Source: Phycisphaerales bacterium (GTDB lineage Bacteria > Planctomycetota > Phycisphaerae > Tepidisphaerales > Tepidisphaeraceae). Taken from it: DNA of 5,231 nt. Below the pieces are notes generated by a model. It saw nothing but the letters and a program-made list of their open reading frames with translations, made no database searches and was not told the origin of the DNA. This document shows, in pieces, positions 1 to 5,231 of the stretch. The stretch lies in assembly GCA_003153655.1 (NCBI GenBank), contig PMAK01000052.1, forward strand, positions 77,127 through 82,357. Reading direction: 5' to 3'. Numbering within the stretch: the stretch's first letter is position 1; each line of letters opens with the position of its first letter. Both the position numbers and the translations under genes were made by a program.

Positions 1-103
1 GCGCATGCGCAGCCCGGCTCGAATCCACCAATTCACCGCCAACAAATGCGCCCGCCGCCAGGCGCGAATTGCCGACGTTCAGGACGAGAAGGTTGATGTC
101 CAT
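1..103 (-). CDS. coaX: Type III pantothenate kinase-like protein, N-terminal fragment
   Basis: Only the first 34 codons are present; the gene continues past the left edge. The peptide begins MDINLLVLNVGNSRLAAG and continues AFVGGELVDSSRAAHA. This matches the N-terminus of type III pantothenate kinases (ASKHA fold, ATP-dependent phosphorylation of pantothenate, first step of coenzyme A synthesis, cytoplasm): a hydrophobic beta strand, a D-x-G-N-[ST] phosphate-binding motif, then a second strand ending in 'GGEL'. The motif here is N9-V-G-N12-S13, so the usual first aspartate is asparagine. The ATG at 101-103 lies three bases after the stop of the S53 peptidase gene (TAA at 107-109). No Shine-Dalgarno sequence is visible, because the preceding bases code for the peptidase C-terminus and read CTTCTTCAATAATTG. 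Translation by coupling or re-initiation is therefore likely. With so little sequence, another ASKHA-fold protein or a CoaX-like regulator cannot be excluded. Confidence 0.68.
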   Translation of the reverse strand, partial: MDINLLVLNVGNSRLAAGAFVGGELVDSSRAAHA

Positions 104-106
104 CAA

Positions 107-2515
107 TTATTGAAGAAGCTGATTGATTCCCGATTTACTATCGTCCAGCAATTGCGAAGAAACCGTGTCACCGGAGCCGCCTCCGATGGGCGTCGCAGCC
201 GCCGAGAATGTGTCCGGAGCGACGCGCACAACTGCCGCGGGAGTGGCCGAGTCATTGGCCAGTTTCTGGGGATCGTTGTTCGCCGCGAATATCTGCGCGA
301 CCGCCGCCGCCGACGGGCCGCTCTTGGATGTAAAGAGTGGCGCATTGCGCAATTGCTCGAACAAAATCGCCGGCCGGCTCAATGCGGCACCGTTGAACGT
401 AAAGTGCAGCGGGACCGGAATCGGAACGACCACGAACGAGTTGGAGGTCACCGACAGCAAACCGTCTGTGGCAATCAACGTATAGGTGCCTGGGATGGCG
501 AACGTGAGGTTCGTGAAAACGGCTTGGCCATTCGCCGCCGTCGTAGTGGTGTTTCCCATAATCGTGCCGCCAAACGGCCCGCTGGCGATCGCCAGCGACA
601 CGATGGAGTTTACAGACGTAACAACGTTTCCAAATTGGTCCTCAATTCCCAGAATAAGCGGCGTGCTCAGGGTGCCATATTGCCAAAGCGAGCTTGGCTG
701 ATCGATGAAATTCAACTGCGCGATTGGACCCGACGTGATTGCGAACCCGCCGGAATCGCTGCCGTTGGCCGCATTGCTTGTCGCGATCAACTGGTAATTG
801 CCGTCTGTATTGACCGTCAGGTTGGTGAACGTGGCAACGCCACCAACGGCATTCACTGTCGTGGTGCCGCTCAAGGCTGAACCAGGAGGCCCAAGAAGGC
901 CCAGGGTAACGCTCCCAGTGAATGCTGTATCCTCAACGCCATCTAAGAACGCCGTCACGGAAACGGGAATAAGCTGTCCCGCAACCTCGGTCGACGGCCC
1001 AACGGAAAATGCCAATTGCGGCAAAAATCCATCGGGAACGGTAATATTCAGCGCATCGTCCGCATTGGTTTCACCGCCGACCATGTCTTCGACGAAATTA
1101 AATGCGCCTCCGTCCGGGGCTCCAAAGCCGGTATTCCCATTAGAAGGAACCGCCGTCAATGTTGGGCCGCCTGGCACCGGCACTGGCCAAAGTGGAAACG
1201 AAGTTGGCGCGGGAATTGTCAGAGTGTCGAGGTCGTTATACGTAATGTGGCCATCAGGTTCCGAGAACGGCAGGTTGTTTGGCGGCCCCGAACCCGTTTC
1301 TTCGAGACCTAGAATGCCATAGGGATCCGCTACTTGATTTGTCCTTTCATCGTACGAGCTTAGACCAAGAGCTTGCGAGTTGTCCAACGAAGCAATGCCT
1401 CGGAGTTGCAAACCCTGATCGACGATCGCGATCAACCCTGCCCAGGCCGGACACGAGAAGCTGGTTCCACCAACAACGCCCCAACCAACCTGCCCATTGT
1501 CAGGTGTGGAATCGTAAACCCAAACGCCAGATAACGGATCCGCGTCCAACGCCACAATTGGAACGTTGAAATGCGACGTATAATTGGGATCAGGGCCGCC
1601 ACCACTTGCGCCAAGGAAATTTGACCAGGCTTTAACCCCCTGGAACGAGCCATTGACGCCCACGCCGGTTGTCTCCCCGCCTATCGACAACACATTGGCC
1701 GACGTCGCGGGCCAAGACAAACTAAATGCGGTTGCGACGGTCGGCACGTCGGTGTCGCCGGAGGCCGCCAAGAATACGACCCCCGCACCGAACCCGAGGG
1801 CGGCATCATTGTCCTGATGGTCGAGGGGTGTCACCATAAAGCCGTCGTACAGGAAGGGCTCAACCAATAGTGCATTATCAAACTGCCAGCTCATGGATAC
1901 AGCAACCACACCCGTCTGCGCCGCGGCGAAAACGTCGGCATCCATCAAATCCAAAATGTTTTCCGAAGGAGCTTCCACCAGCAGAATGTGGGCGCCAGGC
2001 GCTACCGCATGCGCCCATTCAACGTCCAAAGACGTTTCCCCTGCCCAGGACTGTTCATCAGCCACCGTGGCCGCACTGGTGTTCACCGTTGGCGCTAGGG
2101 CCTGGACAGTGAGAGCAAAGTTACCTTCTCCGTCGTTGTTGCTGATTCCCCAGTGCGCATCAAACGTCTCCAAGTCCTGGATGATCGTCGGGCTGCCGAA
2201 GGGATCGACGATTGCGATCGTCTGGTCTGTGCCGTTTGCGGCGCGAAGCACGCCACCGACGTTGTACGAGATCGCGTTGAAACCATAAACGTCGTTTAGT
2301 AGCTGCGGATCAAGGCTCAGCGGTGTACCTACGACACCCTGCAAGGGAGTGGGCTGACGTGGCATCGGCGGCGGAGGGACTGGGTTATTCTGAAGAGCCG
2401 GCGAAACCGAAAGCATAAGCCGGCGTTCCAGCATCTCGAACTCAATCAAACTCGCCACCTGATGGAATCGTGAAGACCGGTTGGACAACTTCCGCATAGC
2501 ACGTTTCCTCAACAT
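107..2515 (-). CDS. Secreted S53 (sedolisin-type) serine-carboxyl peptidase with two Ig-like repeats
   Basis: An 802-residue putative surface or secreted protease. Residues 24-37 (IEFEMLERRLMLSV) fit the planctomycete extracellular N-terminal motif (LExRxLL type); no classic hydrophobic Sec signal precedes it. The catalytic domain spans about 58-480. It opens with 'LNDVYGFNAISY' and 'QTIAIVDPF', then carries E160-T-S-L-D164 (the Glu/Asp pair), S-G-D254 (oxyanion Asp) and G-G-T-S352-F-S-C-P (nucleophile Ser), in S53 order with the expected Glu-to-Ser spacing of about 190 residues. It ends at 'TGFGAPDGGAFNFV'. The usual long pro-kumamolisin propeptide is missing, and the C-terminal calcium-binding DI...G.G.D pattern is not recognisable. 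Two Ig-like repeats follow (about 501-596 and 597-697), sharing the core [AV]-x-FTNLT...G-x-Y-x-LIAT. The Ala/Ser-rich tail has no PEP-CTERM, LPXTG or dockerin signal. The ATG at 2515 was chosen because GAAGG lies six bases upstream; upstream TTG/ATG codons near 2557 lack a ribosome site. Activity is inferred, not shown. Confidence 0.88.
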   Translation of the reverse strand: MLRKRAMRKLSNRSSRFHQVASLIEFEMLERRLMLSVSPALQNNPVPPPPMPRQPTPLQGVVGTPLSLDPQLLNDVYGFNAISYNVGGVLRAANGTDQTIAIVDPFGSPTIIQDLETFDAHWGISNNDGEGNFALTVQALAPTVNTSAATVADEQSWAGETSLDVEWAHAVAPGAHILLVEAPSENILDLMDADVFAAAQTGVVAVSMSWQFDNALLVEPFLYDGFMVTPLDHQDNDAALGFGAGVVFLAASGDTDVPTVATAFSLSWPATSANVLSIGGETTGVGVNGSFQGVKAWSNFLGASGGGPDPNYTSHFNVPIVALDADPLSGVWVYDSTPDNGQVGWGVVGGTSFSCPAWAGLIAIVDQGLQLRGIASLDNSQALGLSSYDERTNQVADPYGILGLEETGSGPPNNLPFSEPDGHITYNDLDTLTIPAPTSFPLWPVPVPGGPTLTAVPSNGNTGFGAPDGGAFNFVEDMVGGETNADDALNITVPDGFLPQLAFSVGPSTEVAGQLIPVSVTAFLDGVEDTAFTGSVTLGLLGPPGSALSGTTTVNAVGGVATFTNLTVNTDGNYQLIATSNAANGSDSGGFAITSGPIAQLNFIDQPSSLWQYGTLSTPLILGIEDQFGNVVTSVNSIVSLAIASGPFGGTIMGNTTTTAANGQAVFTNLTFAIPGTYTLIATDGLLSVTSNSFVVVPIPVPLHFTFNGAALSRPAILFEQLRNAPLFTSKSGPSAAAVAQIFAANNDPQKLANDSATPAAVVRVAPDTFSAAATPIGGGSGDTVSSQLLDDSKSGINQLLQ

Positions 2516-2677
2516 CGCACACCTTCGTTCCGTAAAACTCTGTTGGAAGTACATCAAGAGAACATCTAAAAGTATGGGTAAAAGGGGAGGCTACCGGAGA
2601 AATTGCCCCATCTCGCTACTGGAGCACATACCGATCCCCAGCACACACCGTTCCTCTCGCCGCGAAAGCAGTTTTAA

Positions 2678-2700
2678 GCGGCGGTGATTATATCCGCCGC
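2678..2700. repeat. GC-rich inverted repeat between porin and peptidase genes
   Basis: Perfect 7-base arms GCGGCGG (2678-2684) and CCGCCGC (2694-2700) enclose the 9-base loop TGATTATAT. As minus-strand RNA this is a stable hairpin 63 bases past the porin stop, but the bases after it are TTAAAAC rather than a U-run, so a classical intrinsic terminator is doubtful. The loop contains, on the minus strand, a perfect TATAAT. The repeat could therefore be an operator around a -10 element, a weak or transcript-stabilising 3' hairpin for the porin mRNA, or both. Confidence 0.6.
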
Positions 2701-2716
2701 GAACTGGTGTCGCCAA
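2687..2716 (-). promoter_or_regulatory. Candidate sigma70-type promoter for the S53 peptidase gene
   Basis: On the minus strand, TTGGCG (2716-2711, four of six matches to the -35 consensus) is followed by an 18-base spacer and a perfect TATAAT (2692-2687). Transcription would begin near 2680, giving a leader of about 165 bases before the ATG at 2515. The -10 lies inside the loop of the GCGGCGG/CCGCCGC inverted repeat. The rest of the leader (2516-2677) holds no ORF with a ribosome site and no riboswitch I recognise. Prediction from consensus only; planctomycete promoters often diverge from this pattern. Confidence 0.45.
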
Positions 2717-2762
2717 TAAATCTTCCGGCCATCACAAGGACGATGCTAAACTCAAAAATACC

Positions 2763-4112
2763 CTAGAATTTCCAGTAAATGTCCATGGAAGCGGTCAATT
2801 GGCCGAAGTTCGCGAAGTCGAAAACGGCCTCATCCGCATAGTCGTATCGCACTTCCGGACGGATAGTTAGAGACTGAAAGATCGGGTTGTTCGGTAGCGG
2901 CGTAACCGCCACGCCAACCGTCGCTTCAGTGTAGTTAATGTCATTCCCACCCACCCCGGTCGTGACGCCCTTGCCGTCGTGGTAATACTCAAACCGCGAA
3001 TTGATCGCCACATGCGGGTCAATCTGGTATTTGAGGTAAAACGCCCCGCTGAACCATTGTGTCAATTGGGTGGCATCGCCGTAAAGCAAATCGCCCGAGA
3101 TTGTAAACTGATCCGAAACCTTCCAGTTCACAATCCCTTCGGGAACAACCCAAAGGTGGGAATCATCCGACGGACCATACGGCAGCACGCCTTCAGGGCC
3201 GACCAGCATATTAAGCGTCCAGTCAAGGCTGCCCGAGACATCATGTATCTGGAACACCGCGTCAGGATCGCCATTGTTGTCATAGATCGATTGATTCCAT
3301 CCACGGGTGACGCTGCCCGTCACTGTCAGCACGTTATCCGTGCTGGGGTCGCTGAATGTATATTTCATCAGCACGCCGGTTTGCGTGTATGGCTTGCCGT
3401 ATGAAAATTCGTAGCTGTGTGTGTAGAAGCTGTTCTGCGTGGGATCGACCGATTCAAAACCCAACAGGCTGACGAACTTTCCCGCCTCGACGCTCAGCCC
3501 CGTTCCCACGGGAATTCCGAGCGCGACATAAGCCTGCAGCAGATCGAGCTGATCGTCCGGTCCAGTCAGTCCGCCATTCTTATTGCTGTTATCCAAAATG
3601 CCGTTGGAATGCGTGAAGAAGGCATCCCGGCCATAAATCCCTTCAATCTTAAAACCAGCATCCCAGCTTCCTTTGCTGAGATTTACCATGTCCCGTTCGA
3701 TAGTGAGGTCCACCTGATCCAAGCTAAGGGAATTTTTGTATGGCCCGGCAAACAAAATGTCATCGCCAGGCGCGGTCTTGGCCGGTGTGATATCCTTGGG
3801 CACTGTGAAATCGTAAAGATATCCGCCATCGACGTAGCCATGGATATTAAAGCCGAGGTCTTCCATCGGCTTTCCAATGCCGATCATTTCCAATCCCTGC
3901 ATGAACGCGCCGTAGGTCACGGGCGCGGGCGCTACTGCCGGTGCAGCTTCGGGCGCCGGATTTTCAAGTTGATCCGAACTCGGATTCTGATCGGTGCTAC
4001 CTGTTGAATTCGAATTTGAGTCTGAATTCGAATTAGCGTCGTCCGCCAGCGCGGTCCCTCCAATGGCAAGGACCACCATCAATAGGCCGGCGAATCCATT
4101 CCAAAGCCTCAT
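2763..4112 (-). CDS. Outer-membrane beta-barrel porin (BBP2/OmpL-like)
   Basis: A 449-residue predicted outer-membrane channel. Residues 1-23 form a good Sec signal peptide: a short basic n-region with Arg2, a hydrophobic core FAGLLMVVLAIGG, and cleavage after A-L-A. Residues 24-65 are a disordered Asn/Ser then Pro/Ala linker. The remainder is rich in alternating aromatic/polar strands, with features typical of the BBP2 (beta-barrel porin-2) family: 'FNIHGYVDGGYLYDF' (about 88-102), 'LQAYVALGIPVGTGLSVEAGKF' split over 192-213, and 'FYTHSYEFSYGKPYTQTG' (about 229-246). The last strand ends D-I-Y-W-K-F, the C-terminal Phe expected of a BAM-inserted barrel. The ATG at 4112 is preferred over an upstream in-frame TTG (4133): GGAG lies five bases before the ATG, and it starts the signal peptide cleanly. 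Substrate is unknown; family members are annotated only as general porins. No strong promoter was found upstream, and no U-tract terminator follows the stop. Confidence 0.85.
   Translation of the reverse strand: MRLWNGFAGLLMVVLAIGGTALADDANSNSDSNSNSTGSTDQNPSSDQLENPAPEAAPAVAPAPVTYGAFMQGLEMIGIGKPMEDLGFNIHGYVDGGYLYDFTVPKDITPAKTAPGDDILFAGPYKNSLSLDQVDLTIERDMVNLSKGSWDAGFKIEGIYGRDAFFTHSNGILDNSNKNGGLTGPDDQLDLLQAYVALGIPVGTGLSVEAGKFVSLLGFESVDPTQNSFYTHSYEFSYGKPYTQTGVLMKYTFSDPSTDNVLTVTGSVTRGWNQSIYDNNGDPDAVFQIHDVSGSLDWTLNMLVGPEGVLPYGPSDDSHLWVVPEGIVNWKVSDQFTISGDLLYGDATQLTQWFSGAFYLKYQIDPHVAINSRFEYYHDGKGVTTGVGGNDINYTEATVGVAVTPLPNNPIFQSLTIRPEVRYDYADEAVFDFANFGQLTASMDIYWKF
4005..4040. repeat. Two-copy 18-base in-frame tandem repeat in the porin linker
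   Basis: Two copies of an 18-base unit, each beginning TGAATTCGAATT (4005-4016 and 4023-4034) and ending in GAGTC-like and GCGTC-like tails, with 16 of 18 positions identical. On the minus strand they encode D-A-N-S-N-S and D-S-N-S-N-S in the exported linker just after the signal peptide. A gain or loss of a unit would keep the reading frame and alter only linker length. Confidence 0.8.
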
Positions 4113-4137
4113 ATTCACTCCGTCCCTTAACAAAGGG
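4113..4137 (-). promoter_or_regulatory. Porin ribosome binding site with adjacent leader hairpin
   Basis: Read on the minus strand, GGAG (4121-4118) sits five bases before the porin ATG and decides the start. Just upstream, CCCTT-TGTT-AAGGG (4137-4124) forms a 5-bp stem with a 4-base loop; its right arm ends two bases before GGAG. The stem does not cover GGAG itself but could affect ribosome access or mRNA stability. The upstream in-frame TTG (4133-4131) lies in this loop and is unlikely to be used. Confidence 0.6.
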
Positions 4138-4450
4138 GTTACGAGTCCAATTTATCGACAGCGGTACCGATGCACCGCCCTACCCAACCATCAAGTTAGC
4201 GAACTGCTCATCAAATACAACTTTCGGCGTCATCGGTAACAGAGGAGGTTATCGGCACTTCGGCGTAAACCACTCTCAAGAGAGCAGCACCGCACTTTGC
4301 GGGCGGCGAACAAATAATTGCGATGAAGAATGCCATCATTAACCGTCTTACTGCAATGGGCATTTTCTGGAGAGAGATATTTATCGTCGTTGAACTCATT
4401 TTTGATAATGACGTGACATCCGTTTGCTCAAACTGGTGAACGCGGGCGAA

Positions 4451-4483
4451 AACCAACCCTTCCACAATTTCAAAGGATTGGTT
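4451..4483. repeat. Imperfect inverted repeat (hairpin) in the intergenic region
   Basis: AACCAA (4451-4456) pairs with TTGGTT (4478-4483). After a single C/A mismatch, CCTT (4458-4461) pairs with AAGG (4473-4476), leaving an 11-base loop. That is 10 pairs over 11 positions. No U-run follows on either strand, so it is not a normal intrinsic terminator. It may be a protein-binding site or an RNA structure, or simply chance. Confidence 0.45.
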
Positions 4484-4565
4484 GAGATATCAGGCTCGCT
4501 CTCCGCGTTCTTTTCCTACCTCGGCCCAGGGAATTCCTAGAAATCCAGATCCTCAACATGCGAAC

Positions 4566-4582
4566 ACCTATAAATTATAGGT
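4566..4582. promoter_or_regulatory. 17-base perfect dyad, candidate operator
   Basis: ACCTATAA-A-TTATAGGT is a perfect inverted repeat with 8-base arms about a single central base. It opens the AT-rich tract upstream of the prepilin promoter, 76 bases before its -35. The 9-mer TAAATTATA within it (4571-4579) recurs at 4610-4618. The half-site TATAG recurs in the dyad at 4685-4699. The form is that of a binding site for a dimeric regulator; no known regulator motif is recognised. Confidence 0.5.
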
Positions 4583-4657
4583 ATTTAATGGTATTCGTAA
4601 GACAATATCTAAATTATACTTATGCTCAATCGATTAGTTTTTACTGAAAAACATTCG

Positions 4658-4684
4658 TTGACAACTGGCCGATTGCCATATAAT
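4658..4684 (+). promoter_or_regulatory. Candidate sigma70-type promoter of the prepilin gene
   Basis: A perfect -35 hexamer TTGACA (4658-4663) and a perfect -10 hexamer TATAAT (4679-4684) are separated by 15 bases (actggccgattgcca). Both hexamers match consensus, but the spacer is two bases short of the 17-base optimum. Short spacers are seen in promoters that need an activator which distorts the DNA (MerR-family regulators act on 19-20 base spacers, so this is not that case). Transcription would start near 4691, giving a leader of about 106 bases. Confidence 0.6.
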
Positions 4685-4699
4685 CTATAAAAAATATAG
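4685..4699. promoter_or_regulatory. CTATA-N5-TATAG dyad at the predicted transcription start
   Basis: CTATA (4685-4689) and TATAG (4695-4699) are perfect inverted arms separated by AAAAA. The site abuts the -10 hexamer and covers the expected transcription start, the usual place for a repressor operator. Its half-sites match those of the 4566-4582 dyad; the two centres are 118 bases apart, about 11 helical turns. Being very AT-rich, it could also arise by chance. Confidence 0.4.
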
Positions 4700-4796
4700 G
4701 AAAGACATAGTTCCCTGCCGATAGTTATTCGGAGGGGGCAGCGACGTTGTCTTCTAGGAATTGGCGCCCCGGTTGGGGCTCTTTGGGAAGAGATCG
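4700..4796 (+). other. Structured 5' leader of the prepilin mRNA
   Basis: This untranslated leader has two predicted stem-loops. The first (4713-4736) pairs CCC with GGG and CCGA with TCGG around the loop TAGTTAT; an alternative fold pairs CTGCC (4715-4719) with GGCAG (4737-4741), so the two folds exclude each other. The second is GCCCC-GGTT-GGGGC (4766-4779), a 5-bp GC stem six bases before the purine-rich ribosome site GGGAAGAG (4785-4792), which lies four bases before the ATG. No known riboswitch class is recognised. It could be an RNA thermometer-like, protein-bound or purely stabilising leader. Confidence 0.4.
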
Positions 4797-5231
4797 ATGA
4801 TCAAGCATCAAACAAAACGTGGATTCACCCTGGTTGAATTGTTGGTTGTTATTGGAATTATTGCGCTATTAATTGGCATTTTGCTCCCCGCATTGAGCAA
4901 AGCCCGGGACAGCGCCAACGCCACCAAGTGCGCTTCCAATCTGCGGAGTATCGGCCAGGCATTTCAGGAATATCTGGACGAGAACCAGGGTGTTTTCCCG
5001 CCGTCCAATTTCTATACCGGCCTGACAATCGATTCCAATCACACAGTGCAGAATCCCCAGACGCCAGTCTATGGTTATACGCACTGGTCGGCGCTCATTA
5101 AGGGCAATCAATGGATGGCGGCATCGGATTACCTGACGAACAATCTCACGCCAAGCTTCAGCGCGCCTCAGCTTGCGGCATTCATGAGCACTTCCGGCTG
5201 GGAACAGTTTCAATGCCCATCGCTGATCAAT
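4797..5231 (+). CDS. Prepilin-like protein with N-terminal cleavage/methylation domain, C-terminus off window
   Basis: The 145 codons present are open to the right edge. The protein starts MIKHQTKRG, then FTLVELLVVIGIIALLIG: a short basic leader, prepilin peptidase (PilD-type) site after Gly9, Phe10 as the methylated first residue, Glu14 at mature position 5, and one hydrophobic helix. 'LLPALSKARDSANATKC' and 'NLRSIGQAFQEYLDENQGVFPP' follow, the usual alpha-helix/extended junction of planctomycete pseudopilin-like proteins. Later 'HWSALIKG' and 'FQCPSL' match the conserved middle of that group, whose members often end in an H-X9-DG domain that would lie beyond the window. Such proteins resemble type II secretion/type IV pilus subunits and insert in the inner membrane until assembled, but most have no proven role. 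The ATG at 4797 has GGGAAGAG four bases upstream. It is divergent from the porin and has its own promoter and leader. Confidence is high for the prepilin domain, low for function. Confidence 0.93.
   Translation, partial: MIKHQTKRGFTLVELLVVIGIIALLIGILLPALSKARDSANATKCASNLRSIGQAFQEYLDENQGVFPPSNFYTGLTIDSNHTVQNPQTPVYGYTHWSALIKGNQWMAASDYLTNNLTPSFSAPQLAAFMSTSGWEQFQCPSLIN

Larger units (their letters stand above)
4113..4657. other. Divergent intergenic region, porin-proximal part, no supported gene
   Basis: This covers most of the 684-base gap between porin and prepilin. Open frames exist but none has a ribosome site. A minus-strand frame (4465 to 4211) starts with GTG; its internal ATG at 4363 would begin a hydrophobic stretch ('LMMAFFIAIIC') resembling a signal peptide, but nothing resembling a Shine-Dalgarno sequence precedes it. 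A plus-strand 38-codon frame (4323-4439) also lacks one. No tRNA or rRNA was seen. It contains one imperfect hairpin (4451-4483), a small CTCTC-AA-GAGAG dyad (4273-4284) and the start of an AT-rich tract from about 4555. No convincing minus-strand promoter for the porin could be identified; a minus-strand TATAAT occurs within the 4566-4582 dyad but lacks a good -35. Confidence 0.6.

Noticed and set aside
1..10. Perfect 10-base palindrome GCGCATGCGC at the window edge
   Set aside because: It lies inside the coaX-like coding sequence and is the sort of short palindrome expected by chance in GC-rich DNA.
5..880. Long plus-strand open frame of 291 codons opposite the peptidase gene
   Set aside because: It is antisense to a protein with clear S53 catalytic motifs and Ig-like repeats. 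The product is Arg-rich with no recognisable domain and no ribosome site, as expected of a shadow frame in GC-rich DNA.
2516..2557. Extension of the peptidase N-terminus to TTG/ATG codons near 2557
   Set aside because: No ribosome site precedes those codons, whereas GAAGG stands six bases before the ATG at 2515.
2570..2625. Minus-strand stretch 'CTCCGGTAG' resembling part of a c-di-GMP-I (GEMM) riboswitch
   Set aside because: The match is confined to a few bases; the conserved upstream part of the aptamer (GGGCAAACC and the first helix) is absent.
2481..2687. Plus-strand 68-codon frame over the peptidase start and upstream gap
   Set aside because: It overlaps the peptidase N-terminus and its leader on the opposite strand, is Arg/Ser-rich with no domain, and has no ribosome site.
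4113..4133. Porin start at the upstream in-frame TTG
   Set aside because: It would put seven polar residues before a clean signal peptide and lies within the loop of a hairpin; the downstream ATG has GGAG at five bases.
4323..4439. Plus-strand 38-codon frame in the intergenic region
   Set aside because: It has no ribosome site, no promoter and no recognisable features, and it lies opposite the other doubtful frame.
4211..4465. Minus-strand open frame of 84 codons with a signal-peptide-like segment
   Set aside because: It starts at GTG and neither that codon nor the internal ATGs (4399, 4363) has a ribosome site. The protein resembles nothing I recognise. A small secreted peptide cannot be fully excluded.

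Overview
The window looks like part of a planctomycete chromosome. Three signs point there. One protein carries the short planctomycete extracellular N-terminal motif (LERRLML type). A second is a BBP2-like outer-membrane barrel with an Ala/Pro/Asn/Ser-rich linker. The third is a prepilin-like protein of the type planctomycetes carry in many copies. The 'LLPALSKARDSA' run of that prepilin resembles those I associate with Phycisphaerae/Tepidisphaerales, but that placement is a guess. Coding DNA is moderately GC-rich, and one intergenic stretch (about 4555-4700) is strikingly AT-rich.

Layout. Three genes lie head to tail on the minus strand, reading from the middle of the window to its left edge. 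First is a 449-residue outer-membrane beta-barrel porin (4112 down to 2763). After a 247-base gap with a candidate promoter comes an 802-residue S53 (sedolisin-type) serine-carboxyl peptidase with two Ig-like repeats (2515 down to 107). Three bases after its stop is the first third or less of a gene resembling type III pantothenate kinase (coaX), cut by the left edge (103 down to 1). On the plus strand, divergent from the porin across 684 bases, is a prepilin-like gene cut by the right edge (4797 to 5231).

The divergent region is the most interesting non-coding part. It holds a 17-base perfect dyad (4566-4582), a TTGACA/TATAAT promoter with a short 15-base spacer (4658-4684), a second CTATA...TATAG dyad immediately downstream of the -10, and a roughly 100-base leader with two predicted hairpins before the prepilin start. 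This suggests the prepilin is a regulated gene. No strong promoter was recognised for the porin.

How the genes fit together: porin, surface peptidase and prepilin are all envelope or exported products, but nothing in the sequence ties them into one pathway. The coaX-like gene is metabolic and is probably only a transcriptional neighbour. I see no mobile element, CRISPR array, tRNA, rRNA or defence system. Nothing here amounts to a clear new system; the best leads are the operator-like dyads before the prepilin, the altered calcium-site region of the peptidase, and the Asp-to-Asn change in the coaX-like P-loop motif.
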